A DNA stretch of 64,000 nt from Marinobacter santoriniensis NKSG1 (GTDB taxonomy: Bacteria; Pseudomonadota; Gammaproteobacteria; Pseudomonadales; Oleiphilaceae): contig NZ_APAT01000005.1 in the NCBI RefSeq assembly GCF_000347775.1, positions 270,292 to 334,291 on the forward strand, read 5' to 3'. Shown here one piece after another: positions 37,388 through 47,306 of the stretch (positions within the stretch are counted from its first letter, which is position 1; each line of letters begins with the position of its first letter). Position numbers and translations under genes: made by a program. The notes under the pieces are model-generated. The model was not told where the DNA came from. It was given only the letters and a program-made list of their open reading frames with translations, and did no database searches.

Positions 37388-38539
37388 ATGACCAACCCTG
37401 TCGATCAAGAAGAACTGGGCCTGTTCCGGGACTCTGTCATCAAGGCCCTGGAAACCGAAGTGGCGCCAAGCTACGAAGCCTGGGAGAAATCCGGCATCGT
37501 GCCCCGTGAGCTCTGGAACACGCTGGGTAACGCGGGCATGTTGTGTGTGGACGTGCCGGAAGATTTCGGCGGTTGTGGCGCTCCGTTCCAGTATTCGGTC
37601 GTCGTCGGCGAAGAGCTGGCCCGCCTGGGATTCGGCGCGCTTTCCACCAACGTGATGGTGCACTCGGACATTGTGGCGCCGTACCTGAGCCACATCGGCA
37701 ACGACGAGCAGAAACAGCAGTGGCTGCCGAAGATGGTTTCCGGCGAGGCCGTCGGTGCCATCGCCATGACCGAACCGGGTGCCGGCAGTGATCTGCAGGC
37801 CATCCGCACCAGTGCGGTGAAAGATGGCGACGAGTACATCCTGAACGGATCAAAAACCTTCATCACCAATGGCCAGCACGCCGACATGGTGATCGTGGCC
37901 GCGAAAACCGATCCGAGCGCCGGGGCCAGGGGCATCAGCCTGTTCCTGGTGGATACCTCACTGCCCGGATTCAGCCGGGGTCGGAACCTGGACAAGATCG
38001 GACAGCATTCGGGGGACACCTCCGAGCTGTTCTTCTCGGACATGCGCATTCCGGCTTCTGCATTGCTCGGTGAGGAAGGTCAGGGTTTCGTGTACCTGAT
38101 GCGCGAACTGCCCCGGGAACGCCTGGTGATCGGCGCGCTGGGTGTGGCCGCCGCGCGGGGCTCCCTGGACATGACCGTCACCTACACGCAGGAACGGGAA
38201 CTGTTCGGCCAGAAGCTGTCACAGCTCCAGAATACCCGTTTCGAAATCGCCCGCATGGAAACCGATTACCGGGTAAACAAGGCCTTTGTCGATCAGTGCA
38301 TCCGGGAATACGAAGAAGGCAAGCTCGATGCGCCGACCGCGTCCATGGCCAAGTACAGCGCCACGGAAATGCAGTGCCGGGTTGCGGATGGCTGTCTTCA
38401 GCTGTTCGGTGGTTATGGTTACACCACCGAGTACCCGATCTCCCGGAACTTTATCGACGCCCGTGTTCAGCGCATCTATGGCGGCACGTCCGAAGTCATG
38501 AAAGAAATCATTGCCCGCTCGGTCCTGGGCCGGGCGTAA
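37388..38539 (+). CDS. Acyl-CoA dehydrogenase
   Basis: A 383-residue product from the ATG at 37388 (AGGTGAG upstream). GAIAMTEPGAGSDLQAIRT and NGSKTFITNGQHADMVIVAA are the FAD-binding and substrate signatures. IGQHSGDTSELFFSDMRIP follows. LFGGYGYTTEYPISRNFID leads to VQRIYGGTSEVMKEI, the usual catalytic Glu region. It oxidises an acyl-CoA to the 2-enoyl-CoA. Acting beside an SDR and a thiolase but with no hydratase, it would need LiuC or another crotonase. It lies 24 bp after the SDR gene. Confidence 0.93.
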   Translation: MTNPVDQEELGLFRDSVIKALETEVAPSYEAWEKSGIVPRELWNTLGNAGMLCVDVPEDFGGCGAPFQYSVVVGEELARLGFGALSTNVMVHSDIVAPYLSHIGNDEQKQQWLPKMVSGEAVGAIAMTEPGAGSDLQAIRTSAVKDGDEYILNGSKTFITNGQHADMVIVAAKTDPSAGARGISLFLVDTSLPGFSRGRNLDKIGQHSGDTSELFFSDMRIPASALLGEEGQGFVYLMRELPRERLVIGALGVAAARGSLDMTVTYTQERELFGQKLSQLQNTRFEIARMETDYRVNKAFVDQCIREYEEGKLDAPTASMAKYSATEMQCRVADGCLQLFGGYGYTTEYPISRNFIDARVQRIYGGTSEVMKEIIARSVLGRA

Positions 38540-38559
38540 CGAATTGAACGAGGTTGGTT

Positions 38560-39741
<1,182 letters not shown>

Positions 39742-39784
39742 CCGTGGTCTCAGAGTTCTGACCTAGCCTGCCGGTTTGGGGGCG

Positions 39785-39878
39785 GGTCAGGGGGTGGGGG
39801 TACCTTTTCTTCTGGAAAAGAACTCGCTGCGCTCAGGCATCTTTTCCTTGCCAGAAAAGGTACCCCCACCCCCTGACC
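39785..39878. repeat. Nested palindromic repeat element, copy A
   Basis: The outer arms (39785-39810 and 39853-39878) are a perfect 26-base inverted repeat containing GGGGGTACC. Inside are GGAAAAGA and TCTTTTCC, a second stem, around ACTCGCTGCGCTCAGGCA. The inner core reappears in reverse orientation in copy B, while the outer arms do not. It lies between converging genes (thiolase and ilvM), so it may also stop transcription from both sides. Confidence 0.85.
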
Positions 39879-39953
39879 GACAGAACAGGTTCAGATAGGC
39901 CAGGAAAAGAATCTGGTCATTCCGGAGATATAACTGCCAGATGATGACGGGCA

Positions 39954-40036
39954 CGGGGCAGTAGGGCATTGTTCGCCAGAAAAAGATGTCTGAGCGAAGC
40001 GAGTTCTTTTTCCAAGAAGAATGCCCTACTGCCCCG
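39954..40036. repeat. Nested palindromic repeat element, copy B (inverted core, different outer stem)
   Basis: The outer arms (39954-39970 and 40020-40036) are a perfect 17-base inverted repeat containing GGGGCAGTAGGGCATT. The core, read on the minus strand, is GGAAAAAGA, ACTCGCTTCGCTCAGACA, TCTTTTTC, almost the same as copy A. Between the copies (39879-39953) I see no gene. The stretch 40037-40082 is plain spacer before the ilvM stop. Confidence 0.85.
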
Positions 40037-40082
40037 GGACCAGCCCCCAATCCCCGCAGGCTAGGAGCCAAGCCAGAAACGA

Positions 40083-40358
40083 TTACGCACTTCGCGACTG
40101 AAGCACCCCGCCGTCAAGAACAACCTCCGCCACGGTATGCAGTTTCTCCAACTGTGACTGCAACATCCCGATGGGGCGGGCGCCTTCCAGGGTGAGGGCG
40201 ATGTCCAGCTCTCCATCGACGCTTTCCATGCTCATCCGGGCGATCCGGAAGCCGCGAATGCGCACCACCTGGCACAGCCGCTCCAGTGCTGCGGCCTCGT
40301 GGGCCATGCGGCAGTTCAGGGTATAGCTTGGCATTGATGAGGGGGATTGAGGCTTCAT
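40083..40358 (-). CDS. ilvM: Acetolactate synthase isozyme II small (ACT-domain) subunit
   Basis: The 91-residue product is a single ACT-like domain: SYTLNCRMAHEAAALERLCQVVRIRGFRIARMSM then ELDIALTLEGARPIGMLQSQLEKL. Length and its place directly after ilvG identify it as the regulatory subunit IlvM, much shorter than IlvN or IlvH. It overlaps the ilvG stop by four bases (ATGA), ensuring coupled synthesis. It supports activity of the catalytic subunit in valine, leucine and isoleucine synthesis. Confidence 0.92.
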   Translation of the reverse strand: MKPQSPSSMPSYTLNCRMAHEAAALERLCQVVRIRGFRIARMSMESVDGELDIALTLEGARPIGMLQSQLEKLHTVAEVVLDGGVLQSRSA

Positions 40359-42052
40359 GCAACTTGCTCCTTCTTGGCGGTGGTGCGTCTCGGTTCGTCG
40401 ATCATGTCGCGGTTGCTGGCGCCGGGTTTGACGATGGGCCAGACGTTTTCTTCACGGGCGATGGCGACGTGCAGCAACATCGGGCCATTGTAGGCGAGGA
40501 TGGTTTCGATGCCCCGGCGGATCTGGTCGGTGCGTTCGATGCGCAGGGCCGGGATGTCGAAGGCCCGGGCCATGGCGACGAAGTCGGGGTTGTCGTCCAG
40601 GTTGATCTGGCTTTCCCGGTTGTCGTAGAACAGCTCCTGCTGCTGGCGGACCATGCCCAGGCACTGGTTGTCCAGGACGATCAGTTTGATCGGCAGGTTG
40701 TAGCGGCGGATGGTGGCCAGTTCCTGGGCATTCATCATGAACGAGCCGTCGCCGGTGACGTTGATGACGGTGGCGCTGCGGTCGGTGAACTGGGCGCCGA
40801 TGGCGGCGGGCAGGCCGAAGCCCATGGTGCCGAGGCCGCCGCTGGTGAGGTGGTGACGGGGGCTGTCGAACCGGTAGTACTGGGCGACCCACATCTGGTG
40901 CTGGCCGACGTCGCAGGCAATGACGGTGTCGTCCGGTGCAATGCCGGATAACTGGCGGATGAAGGCCGGGCCGGTGATCGGTGACAGCGGCTCTTCGTTA
41001 TCGGCGGCGTGGAAGCCGCTGGTGGTATGCCAGGTCCGGCACTGGGTCTGCCAGTTACTGATGTCCAGTGGGGCGTCCGCCAGTTCGGCGGTGAACGCGG
41101 CCAGGATCGAGTTCAGGTCACCCCGCAGGGCGATGTCGGCAGGGCGGAGTTTGTTGATTTCGGCGGCGTCGGCGTCCACGTGGATCATCCGGGCGTTGGG
41201 CGCGAAACCGTCCAGTCTTCCTGTGGCCCGATCGTCGAGGCGGGCGCCGATCACCAGCAGCAGGTCGCATTCATCCACTGCCCGGTTGGCGGCCCGTGAG
41301 CCATGCATGCCGAGCATGCCCATGTCGGTGGGGTTGTGTTTGCCGGCATTGCCAAGCCCCTTCAGGGTGGCGACGGCAGGCAGGCCGGAGGTCCGTGCAA
41401 ACTCGCGGAAGGCGTCTTCGGCATGGGCGAGGGAAACGCCACCGCCACTGTACAGCAGCGGTTTTCGCGCCGACCGGAGCATGTCCATTGCCTCGCTGAT
41501 GTCGACCGCCCCGGGCGTCTGATGTCCGGGCGACGGGGGCGTGTCCGCTTTGACGTCGGTCAGCAGGATGTCCTTTGGAATGTCGATCCACACCGGTCCG
41601 GGTCGGCCACTCTGGGCCAGTTCGATGGCTTCCTCGAGGATGGCCGGAATCTCGTCGGCGTTGTCGATCAGGTAACTGTGTTTGACGATGCCGAGGCTCA
41701 TGCCCAGGACATCGGTTTCCTGGAAGGCATCGGTTCCGATCAGTCCGGCCGGGACCTGGCCGGTGATGACCAGCATGGGGATGGAGTCCCGGTGGGCGTT
41801 GGCGACGCCGGTAATCAGGTTGGTGGCGCCGGGGCCGGAGGTGGCAATGCAGACGCCCAGCTTGCCACTGGCACGGGCGTAGCCGTCGGCGGCCAGGGCG
41901 CAGGCCTGTTCGTGGCGGCACAGCACGTGTTCCACACCCACATCGTCCACGAGCGCGTCGTATAGCGGCATGATGCAGCCGCCGGGATACCCGAATACGG
42001 TGTTGATGGAGTGGCGGTGGAACGCTTCAAGAATGTGCTGTGCGCCGTTCAT
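40355..42052 (-). CDS. ilvG: Acetolactate synthase isozyme II catalytic subunit
   Basis: The 565-residue thiamine-diphosphate enzyme condenses pyruvate with pyruvate or 2-ketobutyrate, starting branched-chain amino acid synthesis. NTVFGYPGGCIMPLYD, the cofactor-activating Glu in CRHEQACALAADGYA, GPGATNLITGVANAHRDS, and GDGSFMMNAQELATIRRYNL with ..LDNQCLGMV (ThDP/Mg motif) are all present. The N-terminus MNGAQHILEAFHRHSI has the IlvG form, not IlvB or IlvI. The remaining ilvEDA genes are not here. Expression is set by the attenuator and leader peptide immediately upstream. Confidence 0.95.
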   Translation of the reverse strand: MNGAQHILEAFHRHSINTVFGYPGGCIMPLYDALVDDVGVEHVLCRHEQACALAADGYARASGKLGVCIATSGPGATNLITGVANAHRDSIPMLVITGQVPAGLIGTDAFQETDVLGMSLGIVKHSYLIDNADEIPAILEEAIELAQSGRPGPVWIDIPKDILLTDVKADTPPSPGHQTPGAVDISEAMDMLRSARKPLLYSGGGVSLAHAEDAFREFARTSGLPAVATLKGLGNAGKHNPTDMGMLGMHGSRAANRAVDECDLLLVIGARLDDRATGRLDGFAPNARMIHVDADAAEINKLRPADIALRGDLNSILAAFTAELADAPLDISNWQTQCRTWHTTSGFHAADNEEPLSPITGPAFIRQLSGIAPDDTVIACDVGQHQMWVAQYYRFDSPRHHLTSGGLGTMGFGLPAAIGAQFTDRSATVINVTGDGSFMMNAQELATIRRYNLPIKLIVLDNQCLGMVRQQQELFYDNRESQINLDDNPDFVAMARAFDIPALRIERTDQIRRGIETILAYNGPMLLHVAIAREENVWPIVKPGASNRDMIDEPRRTTAKKEQVA

Positions 42053-42079
42053 GGTCGTTTTTCCCTTTTTCTTTGCCGC

Positions 42080-42116
42080 AAAAAAAAGCCCCCGGGACCT
42101 TTCGGTGCCGGGGGCT
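42080..42116 (-). terminator. ilvGM transcription attenuator (terminator stem)
   Basis: On the minus strand AGCCCCCGGCACC pairs with GGTCCCGGGGGCT (12 of 13 pairs), followed by eight T. It lies between the leader peptide and ilvG. The base GGGGGC block inside the leader gene (42166-42175) can pair perfectly over ten bases with the 5' arm of this stem, giving the competing antiterminator. Confidence 0.92.
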
Positions 42117-42140
42117 TCTGGTGTCTTGTCAGGTTTGTCG

Positions 42141-42233
42141 CTATCTCACCCGCTTGTCCACGCAAAAGCCCCCGGATGGCACCACGACCACCAGGACAAG
42201 CTTCACAAGGACGACGACTGCGTTGAGATTCAT
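42141..42233 (-). CDS. ilvL: ilvGM leader peptide
   Basis: A 30-residue open frame, ATG at 42233 to TAG at 42141, lies upstream of the attenuator. Residues 6-18 read VVVLVKLVLVVVV. In total there are 11 Val and 4 Leu but no Ile. This is the expected control peptide: when charged Val- or Leu-tRNA is scarce the ribosome stalls in the run, the antiterminator (leader bases 42166-42175 with the terminator 5' arm) forms and ilvGM is transcribed. A possible pairing of GCTTGTCC (42194-42201) with GGACAAGC (42152-42159) could form the pause hairpin. Unlike the E. coli leader, isoleucine is not sensed. Confidence 0.92.
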   Translation of the reverse strand: MNLNAVVVLVKLVLVVVVPSGGFCVDKRVR

Positions 42234-42277
42234 GGTATCGACAATCTGCTCTGAATCTGTAAAAGGATTGTGTGTAG

Positions 42278-42310
42278 AATCTACCCCACGTTTTTAACCG
42301 GTTGCAACCG
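42278..42310 (-). promoter_or_regulatory. Candidate ilvL promoter with overlapping palindrome
   Basis: On the minus strand TTGCAA (42302-42307) and TAGATT (42278-42283) are spaced by 18 bases and precede the leader ATG by about 45 bases. The -35 lies inside the perfect 12-bp palindrome CGGTTGCAACCG (42299-42310), which may be an operator. The divergent RND genes start 40 bp away and could share it. Confidence 0.45.
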
Positions 42311-42349
42311 TTAATTTGCGCTTTTTTGAACACGGACAGTGAGCATTCA

Positions 42350-43432
42350 ATGACGAAAGCAAGATGGGGATCCCTGGGGCTGGCATTGCTGGTGGTGGTT
42401 CTGCTGGTGGTCTGGATGGTAACCGGTCAGGTGAAAACCGCTTCGGACAAGGCGCCGGAGCCGAGAGCAAGCGACGGTCAGTCACTGACCAGTGTGCAGG
42501 TGGAGACCCTGACCGCCCGGATGCACCAGCCGAGCATTCTGTTGCAGGGGCAGCTGGAGCCCTGGCATTCCGTGGCACTCAGCGCCCAGGTGTCCGGAAC
42601 CATTGAATCGCTGAACGTGGGATTGGGCGAGCAGGTCACCCGGGGGGAGGTGCTGGCCCGGATTTCCGATGACGGCCGCTCGGCGCTGGTAGACCGTTGG
42701 CAGGCTCGTGCCCGTAAGCTTGAGGCGGATCTGTCGGCGGCCCGAAAGCTTCGGTCCAACAATTTCACCGCGGAAACCGATCTTCTGGCGTTGGAGAGTG
42801 ACCTGGCGGCGGCGAAGGCCGAACTCACATCCGCCCGGCTGGCGGTGGATCACCTCACCCCGAAAGCCCCGTTCGATGGCATCATCAACGCCAGGAGCGT
42901 GGAGCCCGGCTCGCTGGTTCAGACCGGTGCGCCTCTGTTTGAACTGGTCCAGATTGATCGACTGAAAGCGACGGGGCAGATTCCGCAGCAATCCGTCGAC
43001 CAGGTTGCTATCGGCCAGCCGGTTCGGATTGATCTTCTCGACGGCGGTCAACTGCAGGGAGTGGTGACGTTTGTCGCCAGCGCCGCCGATCCGAAAACCC
43101 GGAGTTTTGCCGTGGAGGTGGCCGTCGAGAACCCCGATCTCAGGCGGGTGGCCGGAGGCAGTGCCAGCCTGCGGATTGCGCTTCCTGCGGTGAAGGCGCT
43201 GTTCATTTCGCCGGCGTATCTCAGTCTGGGAGACGACGGTCGCCCCGGTGTGAAATATGTGGACCAGGATGATCGCGTGGTGTTCGCCCGGGTCCGTCTG
43301 CTCAGTGTGTCCACCGATGGCGCCTGGGTGACGGGACTGCCGGATGAGACCCGCCTGATCACCCGGGGTGGCGGCTTTGTCGCCGAGGGTGAGAAGGTGA
43401 TTCCGGTGGATCGCTCCGATAACAAGGGCTGA
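42350..43432 (+). CDS. RND efflux membrane fusion (periplasmic adaptor) protein
   Basis: A 360-residue product from the ATG at 42350. Earlier in-frame starts are non-ATG. One N-terminal helix (LGLALLVVVLLVVWMV) anchors it. The HlyD/AcrA order follows: LQGQLEPWHSVALSAQVSGTIESL (lipoyl half), a coiled-coil hairpin (about 120-165), then DHLTPKAPFDGIINARSVEPGSLVQTG (second half) and a beta-barrel domain. It links the RND pump at 43438 to an outer membrane channel. No TolC-type gene is in the window. Five bases separate the two genes. Confidence 0.92.
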   Translation: MTKARWGSLGLALLVVVLLVVWMVTGQVKTASDKAPEPRASDGQSLTSVQVETLTARMHQPSILLQGQLEPWHSVALSAQVSGTIESLNVGLGEQVTRGEVLARISDDGRSALVDRWQARARKLEADLSAARKLRSNNFTAETDLLALESDLAAAKAELTSARLAVDHLTPKAPFDGIINARSVEPGSLVQTGAPLFELVQIDRLKATGQIPQQSVDQVAIGQPVRIDLLDGGQLQGVVTFVASAADPKTRSFAVEVAVENPDLRRVAGGSASLRIALPAVKALFISPAYLSLGDDGRPGVKYVDQDDRVVFARVRLLSVSTDGAWVTGLPDETRLITRGGGFVAEGEKVIPVDRSDNKG

Positions 43433-43437
43433 AGCGT

Positions 43438-46400
43438 ATGCGGGCTTTGATTTTCGCGGCGATGGACCGCAACCGGACCACTCTGCTGGCGCTTCTGTTC
43501 CTGATCCTGGGCGGTATTGCCGCGTTCAAAACCATTCCCAAGGAAGCCAATCCGGACGTGACCATCCCCATGATCTACGTCTCGATGACGCTGGAAGGGA
43601 TCAGCCCGGAAGACGCGGAACGCCTGCTGGTGCGACCGATGGAGCAGGAATTGCGCTCGCTGGAGTCCATCAAGGAGATGCGGGCGACGGCCTCGGAAGG
43701 CCATGCGTCGGTAATTCTGGAATTCGATGCTGGCTTCGATGCCGACAAGGCGCTCCAGGATGTCCGGGAGAAGGTGGATACGGCCCGCAACAAACTGCCC
43801 GGCGAGGCCGACGAACCGACCGTCAACGAAATCAACGTCTCGCTGTTTCCGGTGTTGTCGGTGGGGCTTTCGGGGCCGCTGTCGGAGCGTGAGCTGATTA
43901 CCGTCGCCCGTCGTCTTCAGGACGCCATCGAATCGATCCCCGAGGTGCTGGAGGTGGAGATCGGCGGCGATCGGGAGGACCAGCTGGAAGTGGTGGTGGA
44001 TCCCCAGGTGCTGGAAAGCTACGGCATCGATTTTGACCAGCTGGCCAGCCTGGTGACCCGCAATAACCAGCTGGTGGCGGCCGGCTCCCTGGATACCGGA
44101 AACGGCCGCATGGCCCTGAAGGTACCCGGGGTGATCGAGAACATCGAAGACGTCATGTCCATGCCGGTGAAGGTGGACGGCGATACCGTGGTGACCTTCG
44201 GCGACGTCGCCATGCTCCAGCGGACCTTCAAGGATCCCACCGGTTTCGCCCGCATCAACGGGGAACCGGCACTGGTTCTGGAAGTGTCCAAGCGTTCCGG
44301 CGCCAACATCATCGAAACCATCCAGCAGATTCGCACCCTCATTGATCAGGCCCGGCCCAGCCTTCCCGATACCCTGGACATCCGGTACATCATGGACCAG
44401 TCCAACGAAGTCCGGGACGTGCTGTCCGATCTGCTCAACAACGTACTGACGGCCATCGTACTGGTGATCATCGTGATACTGGCCACCATGGGGCCGCGTT
44501 CGGCGCTGTTGGTGGGCCTGACCATTCCGGGCGCCTTCCTGACGGGCATTCTGGTGATCTGGGGCATGGGTCTGACCCTGAACATTGTGGTGCTGTTCAG
44601 CCTGATACTGGTGGCCGGGATGCTGGTGGATGGGGCCATTGTGGTCTCTGAGCTGGCGGACCGGAACCTGTCCGATGGCCAGTCGGTGAAAACCGCCTGG
44701 GCAGAAGCTGCCAGCCGGATGGCCTGGCCCATCATTGCTTCCACGGCCACCACGCTGGCGGTTTTCGTCCCGTTGCTGTTCTGGCCCGGCGTGGTGGGTG
44801 AGTTCATGAAGTTCCTGCCGATCACCGTGATCATCTGTCTCACCGCTTCCCTGGCCATGGCACTGGTTTTCCTGCCGGTCCTTGGCGGTGTCAGCGGTGG
44901 CCGACGTGCACGCCGGAGTGCGGGGCAGGGCCGCTTCATGCGGCTTTACCGGAGCGTGTTGTCACGGCTGCTTCGGTTCCCGGGATTTACCCTGCTCGGG
45001 GTGCTGGCAGTGATTGTCCTGATCTATGCCGCTTATGCACGGTTTAACCATGGCGTGGAGTTTTTCCCGAGCGTCGAGCCGGACTCGGCGCAGGTTCAGG
45101 TGCGGGCCCGCGGGGACCTGTCGGTGCGGGAGCGGGATGCCATCGTCCGCCAGGTGGAACAGCGACTGCAGGGGATGCCTGAAGTCGAGGCCCTGTATGC
45201 CCGCTCCATGATCAACACCAGTACCCAGCTGGCACCGGATGTCATCGGGGTACTGCAGTTTCAGTTCACCGACTGGTACACCCGTCGTCCTGCCAGCGCC
45301 ATCCTCGCGGATTTCCGGGAACGGACCCGGGACATACCGGGAATCGAACTGGAATTCCGCAAGCAGGAGGGTGGACCCGCCGGTGGAAAACCCATCGAAA
45401 TCCAGATCGGCAGTCGTGACAGCGGCGCGCTCAACGGGTATGTGGACGCGGTGGAAGCGAAAATGCGTGAGCTGGACGGGTTTGTCGAAATCGAGGACGA
45501 CCGCAGTCTGCCTGGCATCGAATGGCGCCTGAAAGTGGATCGCGAGGCAGCCGCCCGTTTCGGCACGGATGTGCTCAGCATTGGCAGCGCGGTGCGACTG
45601 GTGACCAATGGACTGACACTGGCCACCTACCGCCCGGAGGATGTCCGGGACGAGGTCGATATTGCGGTCCGCGTGCCGAATAACTGGCGCGAACTGGACC
45701 AGCTGGAACGGCAGACCATCAATACGCCCCGTGGCCAGGTGCCGCTGTCGCAGTTTGTCTCCCTGGAGCCGGGTGACAAGACCGGCAGCATCATGCGGGT
45801 GGACGGCCAGCGTACGGTCACGGTGAAATCCGACCTGGCTCCTGGCGCTCAGGTGGATGCCATGCTCCGGTCACTGCAGAAGGTCATGCCCGAAGCTCCC
45901 GAAGGCGTCACGGTGAAATTCGCCGGTGAGAATGAGGACCAGCAGCAGGCCGCCACGTTCCTCGCCACCGCCTTCCTGGTGGCCATTGGCCTGATGTTGC
46001 TGATTCTGGTAACCCAGTTCAACTCGCTGTATCAGACCTTCCTGATCCTGTCGGCCATTGCGCTGTCTACCGCGGGCGTCCTGCTGGGGCTGTTGCTGAA
46101 TAGCCAGCCCTTCGGGATCGTGATGGTGGGGATGGGCATCATTGCCCTGGCGGGGATCGTGGTGAACAACAACATCATCCTGATCGACACCTACAATCAG
46201 ATTCGCCGTGACGGTGCCGAGCCCTTTGACGCTGCACTCGAAACCGGTTGTCTGCGTTTGCGCCCCGTGCTACTGACGGCCATCACCACGGTGCTGGGCC
46301 TGATGCCCATGGTGCTGGGCATCAACGTCGACCTGCTTACGCCGTCGCTCGGCATCGGGGCGCCGTCCACCCAATGGTGGACGCAGCTGTCCAGCGCCAT

Positions 46401-46533
46401 TGCCGGCGGTCTGGGCTTCGCCACGATACTCACTCTGCTGCTGACGCCGGCGCTGCTGGTGCTGGGTGAGCGAGCTGGCCGGAGAATCCGAAGCCTGGTA
46501 CAGCGGAAACCTCGGAACCTGGACCAGACCTGA
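43438..46533 (+). CDS. RND efflux transporter permease
   Basis: The 1031-residue product has the length and two-fold layout of HAE-1/AcrB-type pumps: helix 1 near residue 12-30, a large periplasmic loop, helices 2-7 (about 330-540), a second loop and helices 8-12. The helix 4 motif reads GMLVDGAIVVSELAD, keeping one of the two AcrB Asp residues, and the helix 10 region reads GIVVNNNIILIDTYN where AcrB has a Lys. This places it in the broad RND group other than AcrB itself. Substrate unknown. It is followed directly by truC (TGATG overlap). Confidence 0.92.
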   Translation: MRALIFAAMDRNRTTLLALLFLILGGIAAFKTIPKEANPDVTIPMIYVSMTLEGISPEDAERLLVRPMEQELRSLESIKEMRATASEGHASVILEFDAGFDADKALQDVREKVDTARNKLPGEADEPTVNEINVSLFPVLSVGLSGPLSERELITVARRLQDAIESIPEVLEVEIGGDREDQLEVVVDPQVLESYGIDFDQLASLVTRNNQLVAAGSLDTGNGRMALKVPGVIENIEDVMSMPVKVDGDTVVTFGDVAMLQRTFKDPTGFARINGEPALVLEVSKRSGANIIETIQQIRTLIDQARPSLPDTLDIRYIMDQSNEVRDVLSDLLNNVLTAIVLVIIVILATMGPRSALLVGLTIPGAFLTGILVIWGMGLTLNIVVLFSLILVAGMLVDGAIVVSELADRNLSDGQSVKTAWAEAASRMAWPIIASTATTLAVFVPLLFWPGVVGEFMKFLPITVIICLTASLAMALVFLPVLGGVSGGRRARRSAGQGRFMRLYRSVLSRLLRFPGFTLLGVLAVIVLIYAAYARFNHGVEFFPSVEPDSAQVQVRARGDLSVRERDAIVRQVEQRLQGMPEVEALYARSMINTSTQLAPDVIGVLQFQFTDWYTRRPASAILADFRERTRDIPGIELEFRKQEGGPAGGKPIEIQIGSRDSGALNGYVDAVEAKMRELDGFVEIEDDRSLPGIEWRLKVDREAAARFGTDVLSIGSAVRLVTNGLTLATYRPEDVRDEVDIAVRVPNNWRELDQLERQTINTPRGQVPLSQFVSLEPGDKTGSIMRVDGQRTVTVKSDLAPGAQVDAMLRSLQKVMPEAPEGVTVKFAGENEDQQQAATFLATAFLVAIGLMLLILVTQFNSLYQTFLILSAIALSTAGVLLGLLLNSQPFGIVMVGMGIIALAGIVVNNNIILIDTYNQIRRDGAEPFDAALETGCLRLRPVLLTAITTVLGLMPMVLGINVDLLTPSLGIGAPSTQWWTQLSSAIAGGLGFATILTLLLTPALLVLGERAGRRIRSLVQRKPRNLDQT

Positions 46534-47306
46534 TGATGGCCAATCCGCTCACTGAGCTGTTTCGTGATGAGCAGTTGCTTGTGGTCCACAAGCCCGCGGG
46601 CCTGCTGGTCCACCGCAGTCCGATCGACCGCCATGAAACGGAATTTGCCCTTCAGTACGCCCGAGCGCTGAACGGGGGCGAGTATGTGTATCCGGTGCAT
46701 CGCCTTGATCGGCCAACGTCCGGTGTGCTGATGTTCGCACGCAATCCGGAAGCGGCCCAGACGCTGGGCAAGGCGATGATGGCCGGCGAGGTTCACAAGA
46801 CCTATCTGGCGATGGTCCGCGGTTGGCCTCCTGAAGCCGGCCTGATTGATCATCCTTTGCGGGAGGAAGCGGTGGATCGGCGGTTGAAGGATCAGGCGCA
46901 ACCTGTGAAGGAGGCCAGGACCCGTTTCCGGACACTGGCCACCACGGAGATTCCGGTGGCGATCGAACGCTATCCCACCAGCCGCTATGCCCTTGTGGAG
47001 CTGTTTCCCGAGACCGGGCGCAAACATCAGCTGAGACGGCACCTCAAGCACATCAACCATCCGATCATCGGCGACGCCAATCACGGTCGCGGACGGCACA
47101 ATCGCTACTTTGCCGAGCGGTTTGGCGAAGGACGGCTGATGCTGGCGGCTACCCGCATTGTCTTCCCACACCCGGTGTCGCGAGAGCCGTTGGATGTGCA
47201 GGCTCCCCTGGAAGCATCGTTCCTGAAGGTATTGTCGGTCTTTCCGGGATTCCGATACGAGGCGGCTAAACCCGGTCTTCAGTCCGGGTCAGAAATCGCT
47301 GGATAA
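46533..47306 (+). CDS. truC: tRNA pseudouridine(65) synthase
   Basis: The 257-residue RluA-family enzyme has the catalytic motif HRLDRPTSG with Asp59, LLVHRSPIDRHE upstream and GRKHQLRRHLKHINHPIIGD (in part RKHQLRRHLKHI), typical of TruC. It isomerises U65 in certain tRNAs. Length equals E. coli TruC (about 260). The start ATG overlaps the RND stop, and the 3' end overlaps the convergent GGDEF-EAL gene by 41 bp. Confidence 0.9.
   Translation: MMANPLTELFRDEQLLVVHKPAGLLVHRSPIDRHETEFALQYARALNGGEYVYPVHRLDRPTSGVLMFARNPEAAQTLGKAMMAGEVHKTYLAMVRGWPPEAGLIDHPLREEAVDRRLKDQAQPVKEARTRFRTLATTEIPVAIERYPTSRYALVELFPETGRKHQLRRHLKHINHPIIGDANHGRGRHNRYFAERFGEGRLMLAATRIVFPHPVSREPLDVQAPLEASFLKVLSVFPGFRYEAAKPGLQSGSEIAG

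Noticed and set aside
42049..42333. 94-codon open frame across the ilv leader
   Set aside because: Different frame from the leader peptide. It runs through the terminator and antiterminator and has no ribosome site or conserved features.
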